Shown: positions 1 through 11,525 of the stretch, one piece after another
How positions within the stretch are numbered: the stretch's first letter is position 1
Layout: each line of letters opens with the position of its first letter
From: Ypsolopha sequella
Taxonomy: Eukaryota > Arthropoda > Insecta > Lepidoptera > Ypsolophidae
Direction: 5' to 3'
DNA length: 64,000 nt
Assembly: GCA_934047225.1 (NCBI GenBank)
Contig: OW203987.1
Span: forward strand, 337,501 to 401,500
The notes under the pieces: model-generated
What the model saw: only the letters and a program-made list of their open reading frames with translations
The model's database searches: none
What the model was told of the DNA's origin: nothing
Position numbers and translations under genes: made by a program

Positions 1-862
1 ACCAGACACCAAGGTTTCACTATGATGTGTCGTCCTCAATTGTGCGAACACGAACGATCTGACCAGCCGTCGGCGTTCCGGAATCTACAATCCCATGTTC
101 CCCTGTGTTCGTCTACTGCTAGACATAGGCCTTTCCAATATTCCTTTGTCATCCTCATCCAACCGCTATCCACAACGTCCTTTAGGTCATCGGTCCAGTG
201 GGCACGAGGTCGGCCTATGCTACGCTTTGCTGTACGCGCAAACTCTGGCTACGCCTGCCTTGGCGTACCCCTGGCTACGGGCCTGCCGTAAACCTTCCGT
301 GTTGCGTACAGTAAAAGAGCACAATGTAAGAAACAAAGCTCACGCAAAGTGGCCACATATTCCAATAAAACGGGAACGTTCCCGAGAACCCAAATAAAAT
401 ATGATCCAGATTGTCATTTCGTCGATCAAAGCGATCCCTTCCCGCACCGACCCCGCTTCGCCCCGCACCGGGCCCGGTAATGTGGCGCGGTGAAAACGGA
501 TTTTGCAATTTTAGAACGATTTTTGGTTGATGAGGCGTCGTCCTCGCCTCCGAGGGGCCAGGGAGGGGAGGGGAGTGATGTGTGAACATTTTGTTTACAA
601 AGACAAAGGATTCCAAATTTTGCCGCTTTGTGAGGCTAACGAGTTAATACTTAATTCAGAAAACCGCTATTATTTTACGATACAAACGAAATGTGTTCAA
701 AAAGCCTGAGAAATAAATGAATGTGTGTGGAAATTGCCTGTATGCTTACAAGTTAGTACAAAAATACTTGGTAACTTTAATTACTTTTATTGATTTCACC
801 TCTAAAATAAGAATAAGAAGTTGTAAACTGCTCTCAATACTCATACTATAAAATATCTTTCG
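1..862. other. Unassigned region with one dispersed-repeat fragment
   Basis: No coding region is supported here; short open frames lack recognisable domains. Positions 107-140 (core CTACTGCTAGACATAGGCC) match 10733-10764 almost base for base in the same orientation. I remember this motif as a common lepidopteran dispersed sequence, probably from a LINE. A GC-rich patch lies at about 430-490. Confidence 0.4.
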
Positions 863-1791
863 CCGTTGGAAGAGAGGTTGTGTACTAATGTTTACCGTTG
901 GAAGAGAGGTTGTGTACTAATGTTTACCGTTGGAAGAGAGGTTGTGTACTAATGTTTACCGTTGGAAGAGAGGTTGTGTACTAATGTTTACCGTTGGAAG
1001 AGAGGTTGTGTACTAATGTTTACCGTTGGAAGAGAGGTTGTGTACTAATGTTTACCGTTGGAAGAGAGGTTGTGTACTAATGTTTACCGTTGGAAGAGAG
1101 GTTGTGTACTAATGTTTACCGTTGGAAGAGAGGTTGTGTACTAATGTTTACCGTTGGAAGAGAGGTTGTGTACTAATGTTTACCGTTGGAAGAGAGGTGG
1201 TGTACTAATGTTTACCGTTAGAGGAGAGGTGGTGTACTAATGTTTACCGTTGGAGGAGAGGTGGTGTACTAATGTTTACCGTTGTAAGAGAGGTGGTGTA
1301 CCAATGTTTACCGTTGGAAGAGAGGTTGTGTACTAATGTTTACCGTTGGAAGAGAGGTTGTGTACTAATGTTTACCGTTGGAAGAGAGGTTGTGTACTAA
1401 TGTTTACCGTTGGAAGAGAGGTTGTGTACTAATGTTTACCGTTGGAAGAGAGGTTGTGTACTAATGTTTACCGTTGGAAGAGAGGTTGTGTACTAATGTT
1501 TACCGTTAGAGGAGAGGTGGTGTACTAATGTTTACCGTTGGAGGAGAGGTGGTGTACTAATGTTTACCGTTGTAAGAGAGGTGGTGTACCAATGTTTACC
1601 GTTAGAGGAGAGGTGGTGTACTAATGTTTACCGTTGATGGGAAGTGGTGTACTAATGTTTACCGTTGGAGGAGAGGTGGTGGGCTAATGTTTACCGTTGG
1701 AAAAGAGGTGGTGTTCTAATGTTTACCGTTTGAGGAGAGGTGTTGTACTAATGTTTACCGTTTGAGGAGAGGTGGTGTACTAATGTTTACC
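863..1791. repeat. Minisatellite, 32-bp unit, about 29 copies
   Basis: The unit reads TTTACCGTTGGAAGAGAGGT plus TGTGTACTAATG. The first ten or so copies are near identical; later copies vary (TTAGAGG, GGTGGTG, TTGTAAG). A three-variant block starting at 1211 recurs at 1499, exactly nine units (288 bp) later, so part of the array was duplicated as a block. Confidence 0.95.
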
Positions 1792-1800
1792 TTCATCGAG

Positions 1801-1880
1801 AACTGTATACGTATACAGTTTGTTATTTATGCGAGAAGAGATTACCGAGGGAATCGGTTATCTGCTCGCACATAAAACAC
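1801..1880. repeat. Perfect 20-bp palindrome plus imperfect hairpin
   Basis: AACTGTATACGTATACAGTT (1801-1820) is a perfect palindrome. It is followed by an imperfect hairpin at about 1826-1878 with arms near GATTACCGA and TCGGTTATC. The pair sits exactly between the 32-bp and 28-bp arrays. Function unknown. Confidence 0.7.
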
Positions 1881-1952
1881 CAACAGCTAGCAATACTTTC
1901 AATAATAATGTATTATAGTGTTTATGGTCATGTTACGGACAATATCTGCAGC

Positions 1953-2460
1953 ACAAGTCCTGTCAGAGTGGGTCAGCGATACAAGTCCTGTCAGAGTGGG
2001 TCAGCGATACAAGTCCTGTCAGAGTGGGTCAGCGATACAAGTCCTGTCAGAGTGGGTCAGCGATACTAGTCCTGTCAGAGTGGGTCAGCGATACAAGTCC
2101 TGTCAGAGTGGGTCAGCGATACAAGGCCTGTCAGTGTGGGTCAGCGACACAAGTCCTGCCAGAGTGGGTCAGTAACACAAGTCCTGCCAGAGTGGGTCAG
2201 TAACACAAGCCTTGCCAGAGTGGGTCAGCGACACAAGCCTTGCCAGAGTGGGTCAGCGACACAAGCCTTGCCAGAGTGGGTCAGTAACACAAGTCCTGCC
2301 AGAGTGGGTCAGTAACACAAGCCTTGCCAGAGTGGGTCAGTGACACAAGCCCTGCCAGAGTGGGTTAGCGACACAAACCCTGCCAGAGTGGGTTAGCGAC
2401 ACAAACCCTGCCAGAGTGGGTTAGCGACACAAACCCTGCCAGAGTGGGTCAGCGACCGAG
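1953..2460. repeat. Minisatellite, 28-bp unit, about 18 copies
   Basis: The unit is ACAAGTCCTGTCAGAGTGGG plus TCAGCGAT. Early copies carry CTGTCAG, later ones CTGCCAG or TTGCCAG, and the last few GGGTTAGCG, so there is a directional drift in variants along the array. An 85-codon open frame over the start of the array is a by-product of the repeat. Confidence 0.95.
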
Positions 2461-2785
2461 CCCTGCCACTCGGCCTGAGTCAACCCGAACCGAATAATAA
2501 CACTAGATTAATAGAATTTCACTCCCGATTACGATGATTTTTAAGGTCAAGCAGAAAATGAATATTTTAAAATGAATCATTACGAATTTCATTTTTTTTT
2601 CAAGATTTCGTTTCTTTTTACTATAAAGCAGGAAAACATAATTACAACAACAACAACAATACAACTTTATTTGTACACAATAAAAAAATGAACAAAAATA
2701 TAAATACTTAATTTTTAACTAACTTAGCACAAACAGGCGGCCAAATCGCTTAAAGCGATTTCTTCCAGACAACCTTTGGGTGGAT
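2461..2785. other. No gene seen; AT-rich spacer
   Basis: Low-complexity AT-rich sequence with a short CAA run at about 2644-2659. Nothing coding is recognised. Confidence 0.5.
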
Positions 2786-4190
2786 GAAAAATAGAAAATT
2801 GAAAATGAAAATGAAAATTTCTTTATTGCAAAAATATGTTACAATATACAAGACGACACTAATTCCCACATTAAGTTGCCTTGTGAAGTGGAAACTAGGC
2901 TCTACCCAGAACATTAAAGAATATTATAATTATGAGTGCTAAAAGAGCAAGTAACAATTTACATCTAAAAAAAATTACAAAAAATAAATAAAAAATAAAA
3001 TGAATTAGAGTTGCTTCAGAATATATGTATGTATTTGAAAGTGAATCTGTATATGTGGTTAAGTTCAATAGGAAAAGTTAATATTATAAGATGTGAGTGA
3101 GGTGTGTTGTGAGTGAGGGAGAGGGTGTGAAGGTGTGAGTGTGTGTGTGAGAGGGTCAGTGTGAGGGTGTGTGTGAGGGTGTAGATATGAGAGTAAAAAT
3201 GTGTGGGTGAGTGAGAATATGAACTACAGAGTTTTGACTTATGATGGTAAAATATTCAATAACAGAATAAAATTTTAATTATAAAAAAAAAAACAATTAC
3301 AAGAATAGGTAAACTGAAAATGAATTATTTAAAATAGTTTCACGACTTAGTTTTTATTAAAGTTTCGGTATCATCGTAACTCAATGTATGTAGCCAATTT
3401 AATATTTCGTATTTAACTTTAAAATTACTTAGATTTTTAATACGAAGATCATTGTTGAAAAATGAATTGTATAGACGGGGAGCAATATTATAAAAGTTTT
3501 TGCGGGCAAATTCGCTTTTCACTCGAGGAACAGGGAACCGTTGTATTCGTTTGTTGCTGTCTGGAATGTTTGAAACGATCGTTCTGTGATACCTCCGAAT
3601 GGTTTGATAAATAAAAAGTTTCTGCACTGATAAAACTTCTGCCTGTTCGTAGACCATGGTTGTAGGGTGACGGAAGGGCAGATACATAATAACCTTCAGC
3701 ACCGCACGTTGTGCTCTTTCAATTTCAATAAGGTTTGTTTTTGATGCACCACCCCAGGAACAAATGCAGTAACTCAAAATACATTGGCAGAGTGCTTTAT
3801 ACGTCTGGATTAATAGTTTATGGTTAGCAACCATCCGTAAACTCTTAAAAATGTAGATAAGCTTTCTCACTCTAGCAGATGTAGCCGCAATATGTGCACT
3901 CCATCGGAGCTTATCATCAATAACTATCCCGAGATATTTAATGGATTGTGAACGTTCTAGTGATGTACAATGGCATATAATGTCTCTGTTCATTTGGTCA
4001 CGATTGCAAGGGAATGTATGCACCGTTAAGTGGAAATCGTCCGGACGACATACTTCTGTTTTACTGAAACAAAGATATTTTGTTTTTGTGTATTGAGAGA
4101 GAGTAGACTGTTTTCAAGCCAGGTAGTCACTCTCCCTAAACCACTTTCTGCCAGAGTCCTGAAACATGAAACTGTTAAGAATGATTGCTG
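2786..4190 (-). mobile_element. 5'-truncated LINE (CR1/Jockey group), remnant A
   Basis: The 3' end on the minus strand has a GAAAAT/TTTTCA-type tail at about 2787-2815. A 3'UTR follows, with a GT/AG-rich tract on the plus strand (about 3085-3215), then the C-terminal part of a reverse transcriptase (3340-4190). The 5' part of the element is missing. Layout matches remnants at 32698-34438 and 26955-27239. Confidence 0.75.
3340..4190 (-). pseudogene. LINE reverse transcriptase C-terminal fragment, frameshifted
   Basis: On the minus strand the upstream piece (to about 4060) reads GRVTTWLENSLLSLNTQKQN, the usual region just after the YADD motif of CR1/Jockey-type reverse transcriptases. A frame change near 4030 leads into a 227-codon frame (4023-3340) with IKYLGIVIDDKLRWSAHI and SYCICSWGGASKTNLIEIER, which match the thumb and C-terminal regions of the RT copies at 33133-34407 and 40832-42094. 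The catalytic palm (motifs A to C) is absent, so this is a dead, 5'-truncated copy. It is diverged from the other two, so I read it as a different family of the same clade. Clade within CR1/Jockey is not resolved. Confidence 0.8.
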
Positions 4191-4298
4191 AAATGGTAGT
4201 GTACTATTTTTTAATAATAGATATATTTTAATATTAATTGATAAACGTATTAATATATAAAATAATAAAAACATACTAATAAAATATATAAAAAAATA

Positions 4299-4572
4299 TA
4301 TATACAACGTGTAACAGAAAGGTGTAACCATATTTGAAGAGCTTATTCGGTCAATGGTTAAGAACCACTTTTACTATGGAACAAATCCTATATATCGAAA
4401 AAAAAATCACTTGTTTCATAGGAAAATGCAATGCCGCTCTTCCAAAATGTATGGAAAGGCAGATTTTTTTTTTGCGGTTTCTGGGTTGACTCCATAGTAA
4501 AAGTTGTTCCATACCATAGACTGAATAAGCTCTTCAAATATGGTTACACCTTTCTGTTACACGTTGTATATA
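4299..4572. mobile_element. Foldback MITE with about 80-bp inverted arms
   Basis: A 50-bp arm at 4299-4348 (TATATACAACGTGTAACAGA start) is repeated inverted at 4523-4572. Weaker similarity continues inward to about 4378 and 4490. Ends lie in TATA runs, consistent with a TA target. No coding capacity. An open frame crossing it is not a gene. Confidence 0.85.
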
Positions 4573-5662
4573 CCGGATGGAAAAAATTTAAGGGCCCTGG
4601 AGGGGAACTAGCTTAAATCTTTTAGTTAGATCATTTTACTGAAAGGAAACATTCCTTTATTTTTTAAAAGAAACGAAACTGCATTCTAAGATATTCTGAA
4701 ATTTGCTTGTCTCACCCGGGAATCGAACCAACTAAAAATTAAAAAAATAAACCCTCGCTATTTTATTATACGAATCGGTAGGATAATTGTTCAGAATAAA
4801 ATTTGTCTAATAAACATTTGGTCTTACACTCATCTGTTGTACGAGATACCCATGAAATTGAATATTTATTACAAGTTCTTTATTAACAATACCTAGTACT
4901 ACCTACAATACCTAGTAATGTAAATAAAGAATTTTTGTTTTTTTGTTTTTAAAAAAGTACTGTTCACCTGTAACAAGTAAATGACACGTTATAATTTTCT
5001 TATCTCTCTTACATCCAAAGACACCGTATGAAGTACAAACTTGCTAATGTTATTTATCTTAAGTACCTTGTTGAAGACTTCAATAAGAAAATCGTTAAAT
5101 GGTAATAATAAATCTATGCACAGCACAATTCCTTCTTGCACTAGGCGTACTGAGGAAAAGTTTAAAAAGGGAACGTATTTTTTTGCAACGCGGAGCAACA
5201 AATTTAAAGTTCGAACGATAACTTTCAACATTTTTAAAATCGATAAAAGTATTCGTTCAAATTAAAAAATTTGTTTTGTTTTGCTTTCATTTCGTGCTGT
5301 CATTGTGTAATAACGGCGTATCATTATTACTTTACAAGTGAATAGTACATAAAGAACTTGTAATAAATATTCAATTTCATGGGTATCTCGTACAACAGAT
5401 GAGTGTAAGACTAAATGTTTATTAGACAAATTTTATCCTGAACAATAATCCTACCGATTCGTATAATAAAATAGCGAGGGTTTATTTTTTTAATTTTTAG
5501 TTGGTGCGATTCCCGGGTAAGACAAGCGAATTTCAGAATATCTTTGAATGCAGTTTTGTTTCTTTTAAAAAATAAAGGAATGTTTTCTTTCAGTAAAATG
5601 AGCTAACTAAAGGATTTAAGGTAGTTTCCCTCCAAGACCCTTACATTTTTTCCACCCCGTAT
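4573..5662. mobile_element. Non-autonomous element with about 311-bp terminal inverted repeats
   Basis: The left arm 4573-4883 matches the reverse complement of 5349-5662 throughout, with scattered differences. Termini are near CCGGATGGAAAAAATTTAAG, with ATATA on both outsides. The 465-bp centre holds only two overlapping frames of about 75-80 codons, on opposite strands, without recognisable domains. It directly abuts the MITE at 4299-4572. Confidence 0.8.
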
Positions 5663-5699
5663 ATATGTGTATATGTCATGAAATAAATTGTAAACTGGA

Positions 5700-7000
5700 A
5701 TAAATAATAATAATGATGATGAATATTTCGGTAATCAGAGTGAAAGATAGTGTCCTTTAACTAGTATCTTGAAGATAGGCAGGGAAGGGGCTCTTCTTAT
5801 ATGTAAAGGAAGATCATTCCACAAACGAACAGCTTGTACCGAGAACGATTTATTGAAGAAAGACGATGAGTGCTCCGGCGTGGCAAGAAGCAGATTCTGA
5901 GAGGACCGTAAAGTGCGGTCATGGGTATCATGAAGAAAACGAAAGCGAGTTTTAAGAATGAGTTGACGGATTATTCAACACAGAAAACAAGAGGGACAGG
6001 ACATGAGCATTACGGCGATGACGAATAGGAAATTGAATTCAGAATGAAATTCAGAAATGTGACCAAATTTGCGAAGACCAAAAATAAACCTGATACAGAA
6101 AATTTGAAGACGTTTGTGTCTAATAAGTTGTGCCTCGGTAACGTCAAGGTGACAGAAATCGGCGTAGTCGAGAATAGGTAGTTAAAGAGAATGTGAAAGC
6201 GCAATTTTAGTGGCAGTTGGAAGGAAATTTCAAAGCCTTAGAGCTCCTGCTGCCGCAAACAATTTCCTGCAGACTTTATTTATTTGTGGACCCAAAACAA
6301 GCAACTATCTAACGGGAGACCGATAGTTTTTGTTTTGTTGCTGTATGGAATTAATGTCCTTTCAAATACAATATTAGGTAGCAGTTGCCAGTCAATCCTA
6401 GCTGTAAACCTGGGACTACCCATAATAATGAATGACTTGAGTCTTGGTGGGATTGGTTTTCAAACCATATTCGTTACTCCACGCATATATGCTAGATAAA
6501 TTATCATTGATTGTGATTATGGCTTGTGAAAGATCTTCTGATTTAGCTTGTGTGTAGTTTTGGAGATCATCTGCGTAAAGGTGGTAGGAAAAAGATATAA
6601 ACTGAGAAATATTATTATTAAATATAGCGAAATATTACTATTAAATATAGCGAAAAGTAGAAGAGATAGGACGCCACCTTGAGGAACACCGGCAGTAGTG
6701 TCACACCATTCTGAAAAAGTATCATCACGTTGCCGGCGTCCTTGTAGATAACTACGAAACCAGCCAATCACCGGTGCAGCCCTAGAAGGATGTCAAAGTC
6801 AGCTGCATTAAACACCTTTGAAAAATCAAGTAGGGTTAGAACGGTGAGCTGTCCATCATCCATTCCCTTTCGTATATCGTCAGTAATTTCCACCAAAGCC
6901 GTAACGGTACTATGGCCTGGGCGAAAACCCGACTGATAAGAATTCTAAATTCGTAGTGGGAGCGATGAGTCCTGCACTGATTCTAGGTATTCGGGAATAT
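5700..7000 (-). pseudogene. Degraded LINE reverse transcriptase (L2/CR1-like), remnant B
   Basis: Read on the minus strand, about 6960-6780 gives SGFRPGHSTVTALVEITDDI and LLDFSKVFNAADFDILLG (palm motif A region). About 6771-6517 gives WFRSYLQGRRQ and GVPQGGVLS (motif B), followed by a frame break where the YADD region would be. The 3' part near 5800-5900 gives AVRLWNDLPLHIRRAPSLPI, the usual C-terminus of this kind of element. A short ATA/ATG tail lies at about 5700-5722. Several frameshifts and stops make it non-functional. It differs in sequence from remnant A and from the LINEs further right. Confidence 0.8.
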
Positions 7001-8110
7001 TGTGCACTTCCCCCCGGTCAGTCAGCCCAGCCAGGACAGCTCCTTAAAGTAGAGCCGAACAGCTTCAGCATTCTGACACATAAACTGGTCCAGCGAGGGG
7101 AAGTTGGAGCTCGTCGCAATTAAGGAGGTTGTTTTGTTGGGAAAAAAAATTAATGGTGGATTACCTACAACGACTACTTCAATTATGAAACCTTTATAAG
7201 TTGCCTAAGTTAGTTTGTTTTTTAAATTGTCTGGACAAAAAAGACAAGCGTTCCCTTACTAAGAAAATGACACACATCGGTTATTTGATGGCAACAGAAA
7301 AGTTTTCTATCTCATTCTTAAACATCAAATTTACAATAGTCTAAAATATAAAGAGAAGAAGGTGATTTCTGTGAAAAATTGTTTTGCAAAATGCGTGATT
7401 TTCATAAAAATAAATAAAAAAATTGTACCAATAAATTAAAAAATCTTCACTATTTTAAGAGGTCGATACTTTCAACAGCGCACACCACTTTTTAGGCCAG
7501 CTTGACTCAGGCCGAGTTGTTCAAACAAAGACAAAATCTCATAGGTTATTTAAGAACTAAGTTGTTTTACCAATTTATCTTTGTTTATTACCCAGCTACT
7601 AATACAATCAACAAAATACTTACAATTTTCTACAAATTTTTTGTTGTAATCTTATTAAATGTTCTGTGGTTGGAATCTACTCAGCCCAAGATATATTATG
7701 TTATTATCAGGTTTCAATGGCTCTTCCGGTCTTCGGAAAGGGTTTCGCTAGAACAGCATTATTAAAATATTTATTTCTTCATATTTTTAATACACCTGCT
7801 CAAACTAGTGTTATATTTATAACCACTAGCGCCATCTTGGGGATAGCATTGAAATTGCTTAAGGTTGTTGCGTCAGTTTTCGGTCTCAAACGCAAAACTT
7901 ATAGTTGTTTTCAGTATTTTTGAATAGGATTTTTTAAATAAATGTGATTTATAGCATTACGTTAGAAAAGGTTGTCTAGCAAAGTTGTGTTCATTTATAT
8001 ATTACTTTGTTAATAATTCTGCACAACTTTAAAGCGTGTGTATAGTTGTTGTGCATCATTTACACACTGTGGACATAGAATTACATTCTATGTGGGGACC
8101 CCACTGAGGA
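7001..8110. other. No recognised gene
   Basis: AT-rich sequence with short unsupported open frames (the longest about 87 codons). No motif, repeat or array recognised. Confidence 0.5.
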
Positions 8111-8119
8111 CGACATATA

Positions 8120-8270
8120 ACTGGTGACATACCTACTGAAGAAGCACCCAGTCAAAAATATCCGGGATAGAAGATCTTGTATGACTATATTGATGGATGT
8201 GGAAGAGGCGAAAGTCAGTATCGTAGCAGATCTGTGGGCTCTACCAAGACCTAACATTTCTAGATTTTTA
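8120..8270 (+). pseudogene. RTE-like LINE C-terminal scrap
   Basis: The plus strand reads NIRDRRSCMTILMDVEEAKV. It closely matches 15785-15880 (NRRACVTRLMDVEEVKEV) and resembles what I remember of the C-terminal tail of RTE-type LINE proteins. Only about 40 codons remain. Confidence 0.55.
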
Positions 8271-8376
8271 GGTGGGCTATATTATTATGTACATGCCATG
8301 AGAGATAATATTGACAAAACTGTTATATTGGTCACATTACACAAAAGAGGTCCCCAATAGTCAAGTGGCAGTATTT

Positions 8377-8712
8377 TAAAGTTACCGTTACTGGGCGGAT
8401 AATAGGCCAAATTTAGTATGAGGGTACCTTAGAGACCTTAGGGTGTACTGATTAAGCCTAGTAGCAGTTTGAAAAAAAATATTGTTTTTAAAGCTTTTAG
8501 TGAAAATTAATAGTTCAAAAATTTTACTGTTCATTTTCAAATACAGATTTAAGAAAAAAAAAAAAAAAATATGATGAGAATTTTTTTTTGCTCCTTATCT
8601 GTTAAGTAGTTTTCAGTACACCCTTAGGTACTCTCATACCACATTTGGTACTATTGTCCACTTAGGTACTCTCATACCACATTTGGTACTATTGTCCACT
8701 TAGTAACGGTAA
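8377..8712. mobile_element. Foldback element with internal 39-bp duplication
   Basis: GTTACCGTTACT at the left end is matched inverted by AGTAACGGTAAC at the right. Inside, GTATGAGGGTACCTTA pairs with the inverted right arm. On the right, the segment containing TTAGGTACTCTCATACCAC occurs twice in tandem (8628-8706). The centre is AT-rich. Confidence 0.65.
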
Positions 8713-8888
8713 CAATAGGTCCTTACATATGAAATCGGCGTTTTGTCAAACTGGCCACTTTGATCACAAATATCTAGCGTTTGGCTAGTAATCCCTCATA
8801 TTTATGCTTGTGTATTTGTGTTCCGAATTTAGTGATTCATTTGTTTTCTGGCCATTTGATTTTTTTCTGACATCGGTCTGTTCACAAT

Positions 8889-9335
8889 ATGGAAAACTTA
8901 AAATATCGAGTTATTTACGAATACGAGTTCCACCGCCGCACCAACGTTGCAGAAACACCTCGAAGAATTAATTATGTGTATGGGGAAGCTACTGTAAAAG
9001 AAAACACGTTACGTTTTTCATTCTTTCGTTCTGGAAATTTTGACCTAAAGAGCAAACCCCGTGGACGACCGGAGACCCTAGTTGACAACGAAGAATTAAA
9101 GGTGATCGTGGAAGCAGATTCATCGCAAACCTAGTCAGAGTTAGCAGCAGGTTTCGGTGTGAGTTACAAAACAATTTTAATGCACTTGAAAGAAATTAGA
9201 AAAATGTAAAGGCTCGAAAAATGGGTACCGCATGAATTGAGTGAAGCACACCAACAAACACGCATTGAGTGCTGCGTTACATTACTCAACCGTCACAATA
9301 ACGAGGGAATTTTTAGTCGTATTGTTGAAATCGCA
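8889..9335 (+). pseudogene. Truncated mariner-family transposase
   Basis: The reading frame starting ATGGAAAACTTAAAA encodes the paired helix-turn-helix N-terminus of a mariner transposase (SETMAR/mellifera-like). Recognisable pieces are an AETPRRINYVYGE-like first helix region, KPRGRPETLVDNEELKVIVE (linker with the GRP motif), ELAAGFGVSYKTILMHLKEI (second HTH) and KWVPHELSEAHQQTR. The frame is kept throughout but has two stop codons (TAG at 9132-9134 and a TAA near 9207). After about codon 145 homology ends, so the catalytic DD34D domain is absent. Mariner transposases are about 345 residues, so this is a dead N-terminal third. Confidence 0.85.
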
Positions 9336-10559
9336 AAGCCATTCTTTGCTGGGGCTGACATATACGAGTATATGTTTACATTGATGGGTGTACGTGATTT
9401 TGCAACCAACGAAATAATAATTCAAATCCAGGCTTCGCTTTTTTACATACAGCTATCTTCGTCCCTATATCCTAAAATAATTGATCCCCTAACTCTGATA
9501 ATAATATGTCTATCAGCCTGCTGCCAGCCCCGCTCCGCTCCGTCACTCCATGCTCACGTCACTCGTGACTCGTGACGGATGTGGACTACGCGCTCTGGCG
9601 CCAAAACCGGTAAATTATACGCAGATTGATGTCGAATACGTCACTTGACCCTCTCCGACCCTTTTTAACGCACTTGGCTAGACCCTTTGACTGAAATGGG
9701 CAACATTTACCAGACCGATTTATTATCGAGTTTTTTAATACACAATTCTCCAGTTGGTATATTAATGCTTCAATCATTTTACTTAGTGCGGTTTGTCCGA
9801 GATTGGTCTCCGTAGTGGAGGGTCCACACAAAAAGCTTTACCAAAATACGGCGATTTTGTAAATTGTAATATATTACTCAACTGTTTTGGCCCCTAGCAC
9901 CACTTTCATATTCCATTGGAAACAAATGTCAAACATACACCACCACAATACCAAGTGGAATTTCTGCGTAAAGAACTATATAAGTAAAGTGTACTTCTGT
10001 CTAGCTCTAGACCCTCCGCTATAAAAGAAAAGTTTTACTGCAACCGACGAGGCTAAAGATTTAAGGCACGCGATTTAATCTAAGTTTTAGTCGTTAACCT
10101 GTCAAGTAAAGTGTCTCCAGTAAGGTCTAGCCCCTGCATCTGCCGCCAGGCGACCAGACATCGACGGGTCACCCTCTATCTGGAGCTCATTAAGCTGCTA
10201 GTGTTTACATTTAATTGAATCCTCCAAATGTTCAGCTGCCGCCGGCGCCATTAAATCCTAAATTAGTTGTTTCTATACTACTGGTAAATCCATGTTGAGC
10301 CCTCAGTGGTACGCTCCCTCCCCCGCGGGGTCCTCGCTTCAGTAGCGGCGCACGGAGGGGGAGGGAGCGAGACTGGTTGGGCTGTGGTGGAATGGGACAG
10401 TTCAGTTAGACTAAAGATCTGACCGATGTTGACCGAACTGCTCTAGATTTGATAACTTTTATACTTGAGTAAATACAGAGTTTTAATGAAATGTAAATAA
10501 ATGGCCTTTACATTACAGTAAATTTACGAGACAAAGAAAGTAGGTTCTCTTTTTACATG
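9336..10559. other. Unassigned region with a GC-rich hairpin
   Basis: No gene recognised. A hairpin with perfect 12-bp arms (GCTCCCTCCCCC at 10313-10324, GGGGGAGGGAGC at 10357-10368) encloses a GC-rich loop. An 81-codon minus frame at 9586-9831 has no recognisable domain. Confidence 0.45.
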
Positions 10560-10720
10560 GTGGTTAATTGAGAAATGAAATGAAATATATTTATTTATGT
10601 AATGTATTTATAACAGATACAGTTATTGCGGGTCAGTTTTAATGTAATATAATGTGTATAGTTTTATGTCATAAATAATAATATGGGGAAATACGAAGAA
10701 CGGAGGTTGGGTTTCATCCA
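10560..10720. repeat. Dispersed repeat, copy 1 (probable LINE 3' end)
   Basis: Shares GGTCAGTTTTAATGTAATAT and AATAATATGGGGAAATAC, in the same order and orientation, with 27720-27892. The GAAATGAAATGAAAT followed by ATATTTATTT at its left edge looks like a minus-strand LINE tail. Confidence 0.55.
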
Positions 10721-10732
10721 TCCATCAGCCTA

Positions 10733-11081
10733 GTTCGTCCACTGCTGGACATAAGCCTTTCCAGAACTATGCCACTCCCGGCCTTCATCCTGGAACAATT
10801 GTCCATACTCACACACGCTAGGCAGGCGGGTTGGTGAGCGCGGTGCTGGAACCACCAGTGACGCCGCTACCCGTCACCAGTCTGTTCCATATATGGCCCG
10901 GCTATTAGGGATGGATATACCGCTATCCATCGGTCCCAGGCATGGTGGACCTCCTGGTTTTTTGCCTGTGAGCTGTCCTCTTACTCTCCTCCGAATTACT
11001 TCGAGGGGGTCTCCAAGTAAGATGGTGGTACCCCCACAGTCGAGCCCGGCATCAGCTCTGCCACCTGTTGGATTTACTTAA
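10733..11081. repeat. Dispersed repeat with GTCCACTGCTGGACATAAGC motif
   Basis: 10733-10764 repeats the motif at 107-140. The GC-richer stretch to 11081 has a 62-codon open frame without recognisable domains. Probably a remnant of a retroelement; family not determined. Confidence 0.4.
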
Positions 11082-11188
11082 ATTTAAAAAAAAATACACT
11101 TGAATAGAATAAAAATATAGGAATAAGGAATAAATAATATTATAAATATATGGTATAAAATATATTCACTTTTTAAAGCTTTTTATAT

Positions 11189-11525
11189 ATATTTTTATTT
11201 ATACGAATCAATAATTAAATTAAATACTTTATAATTATAAAATTACACGGTTTAAGATATATTTCGGGTCCGACCTGGACCCGGCATCAGTTAAATATAC
11301 TAATAGAAATAGGTATGGCTTGACAACACCCATAGACATTAACATTAGCGCATAGATAAAATATGTATTAGAACTATTTATAAAAACTATTTACAATCGA
11401 GCTTCGATTTCGATAATGAGGTGATGATGATGATGATGATGATCATCTGAAATATATCCTTAACCGTGTAATTTTATAATTATAAAGTATTTTATTTAAT
11501 TATTGATTCGTATAAATAAAAATTA
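11189..11525. mobile_element. Foldback MITE, about 76-bp arms
   Basis: The arm at 11189-11264 (TATTTTTATTTATACGAATC onwards) is matched inverted at 11450-11525. The centre includes a GAT microsatellite at about 11420-11442. No coding capacity. Confidence 0.8.

Noticed and set aside
22..616. Overlapping small ORFs in the first 600 bases
   Set aside because: They overlap a dispersed repeat motif, have no domains and lie on both strands.
9237..9575. Separate 112-codon gene
   Set aside because: Its first 30 codons continue the mariner frame after two stops; the remainder has no homology.
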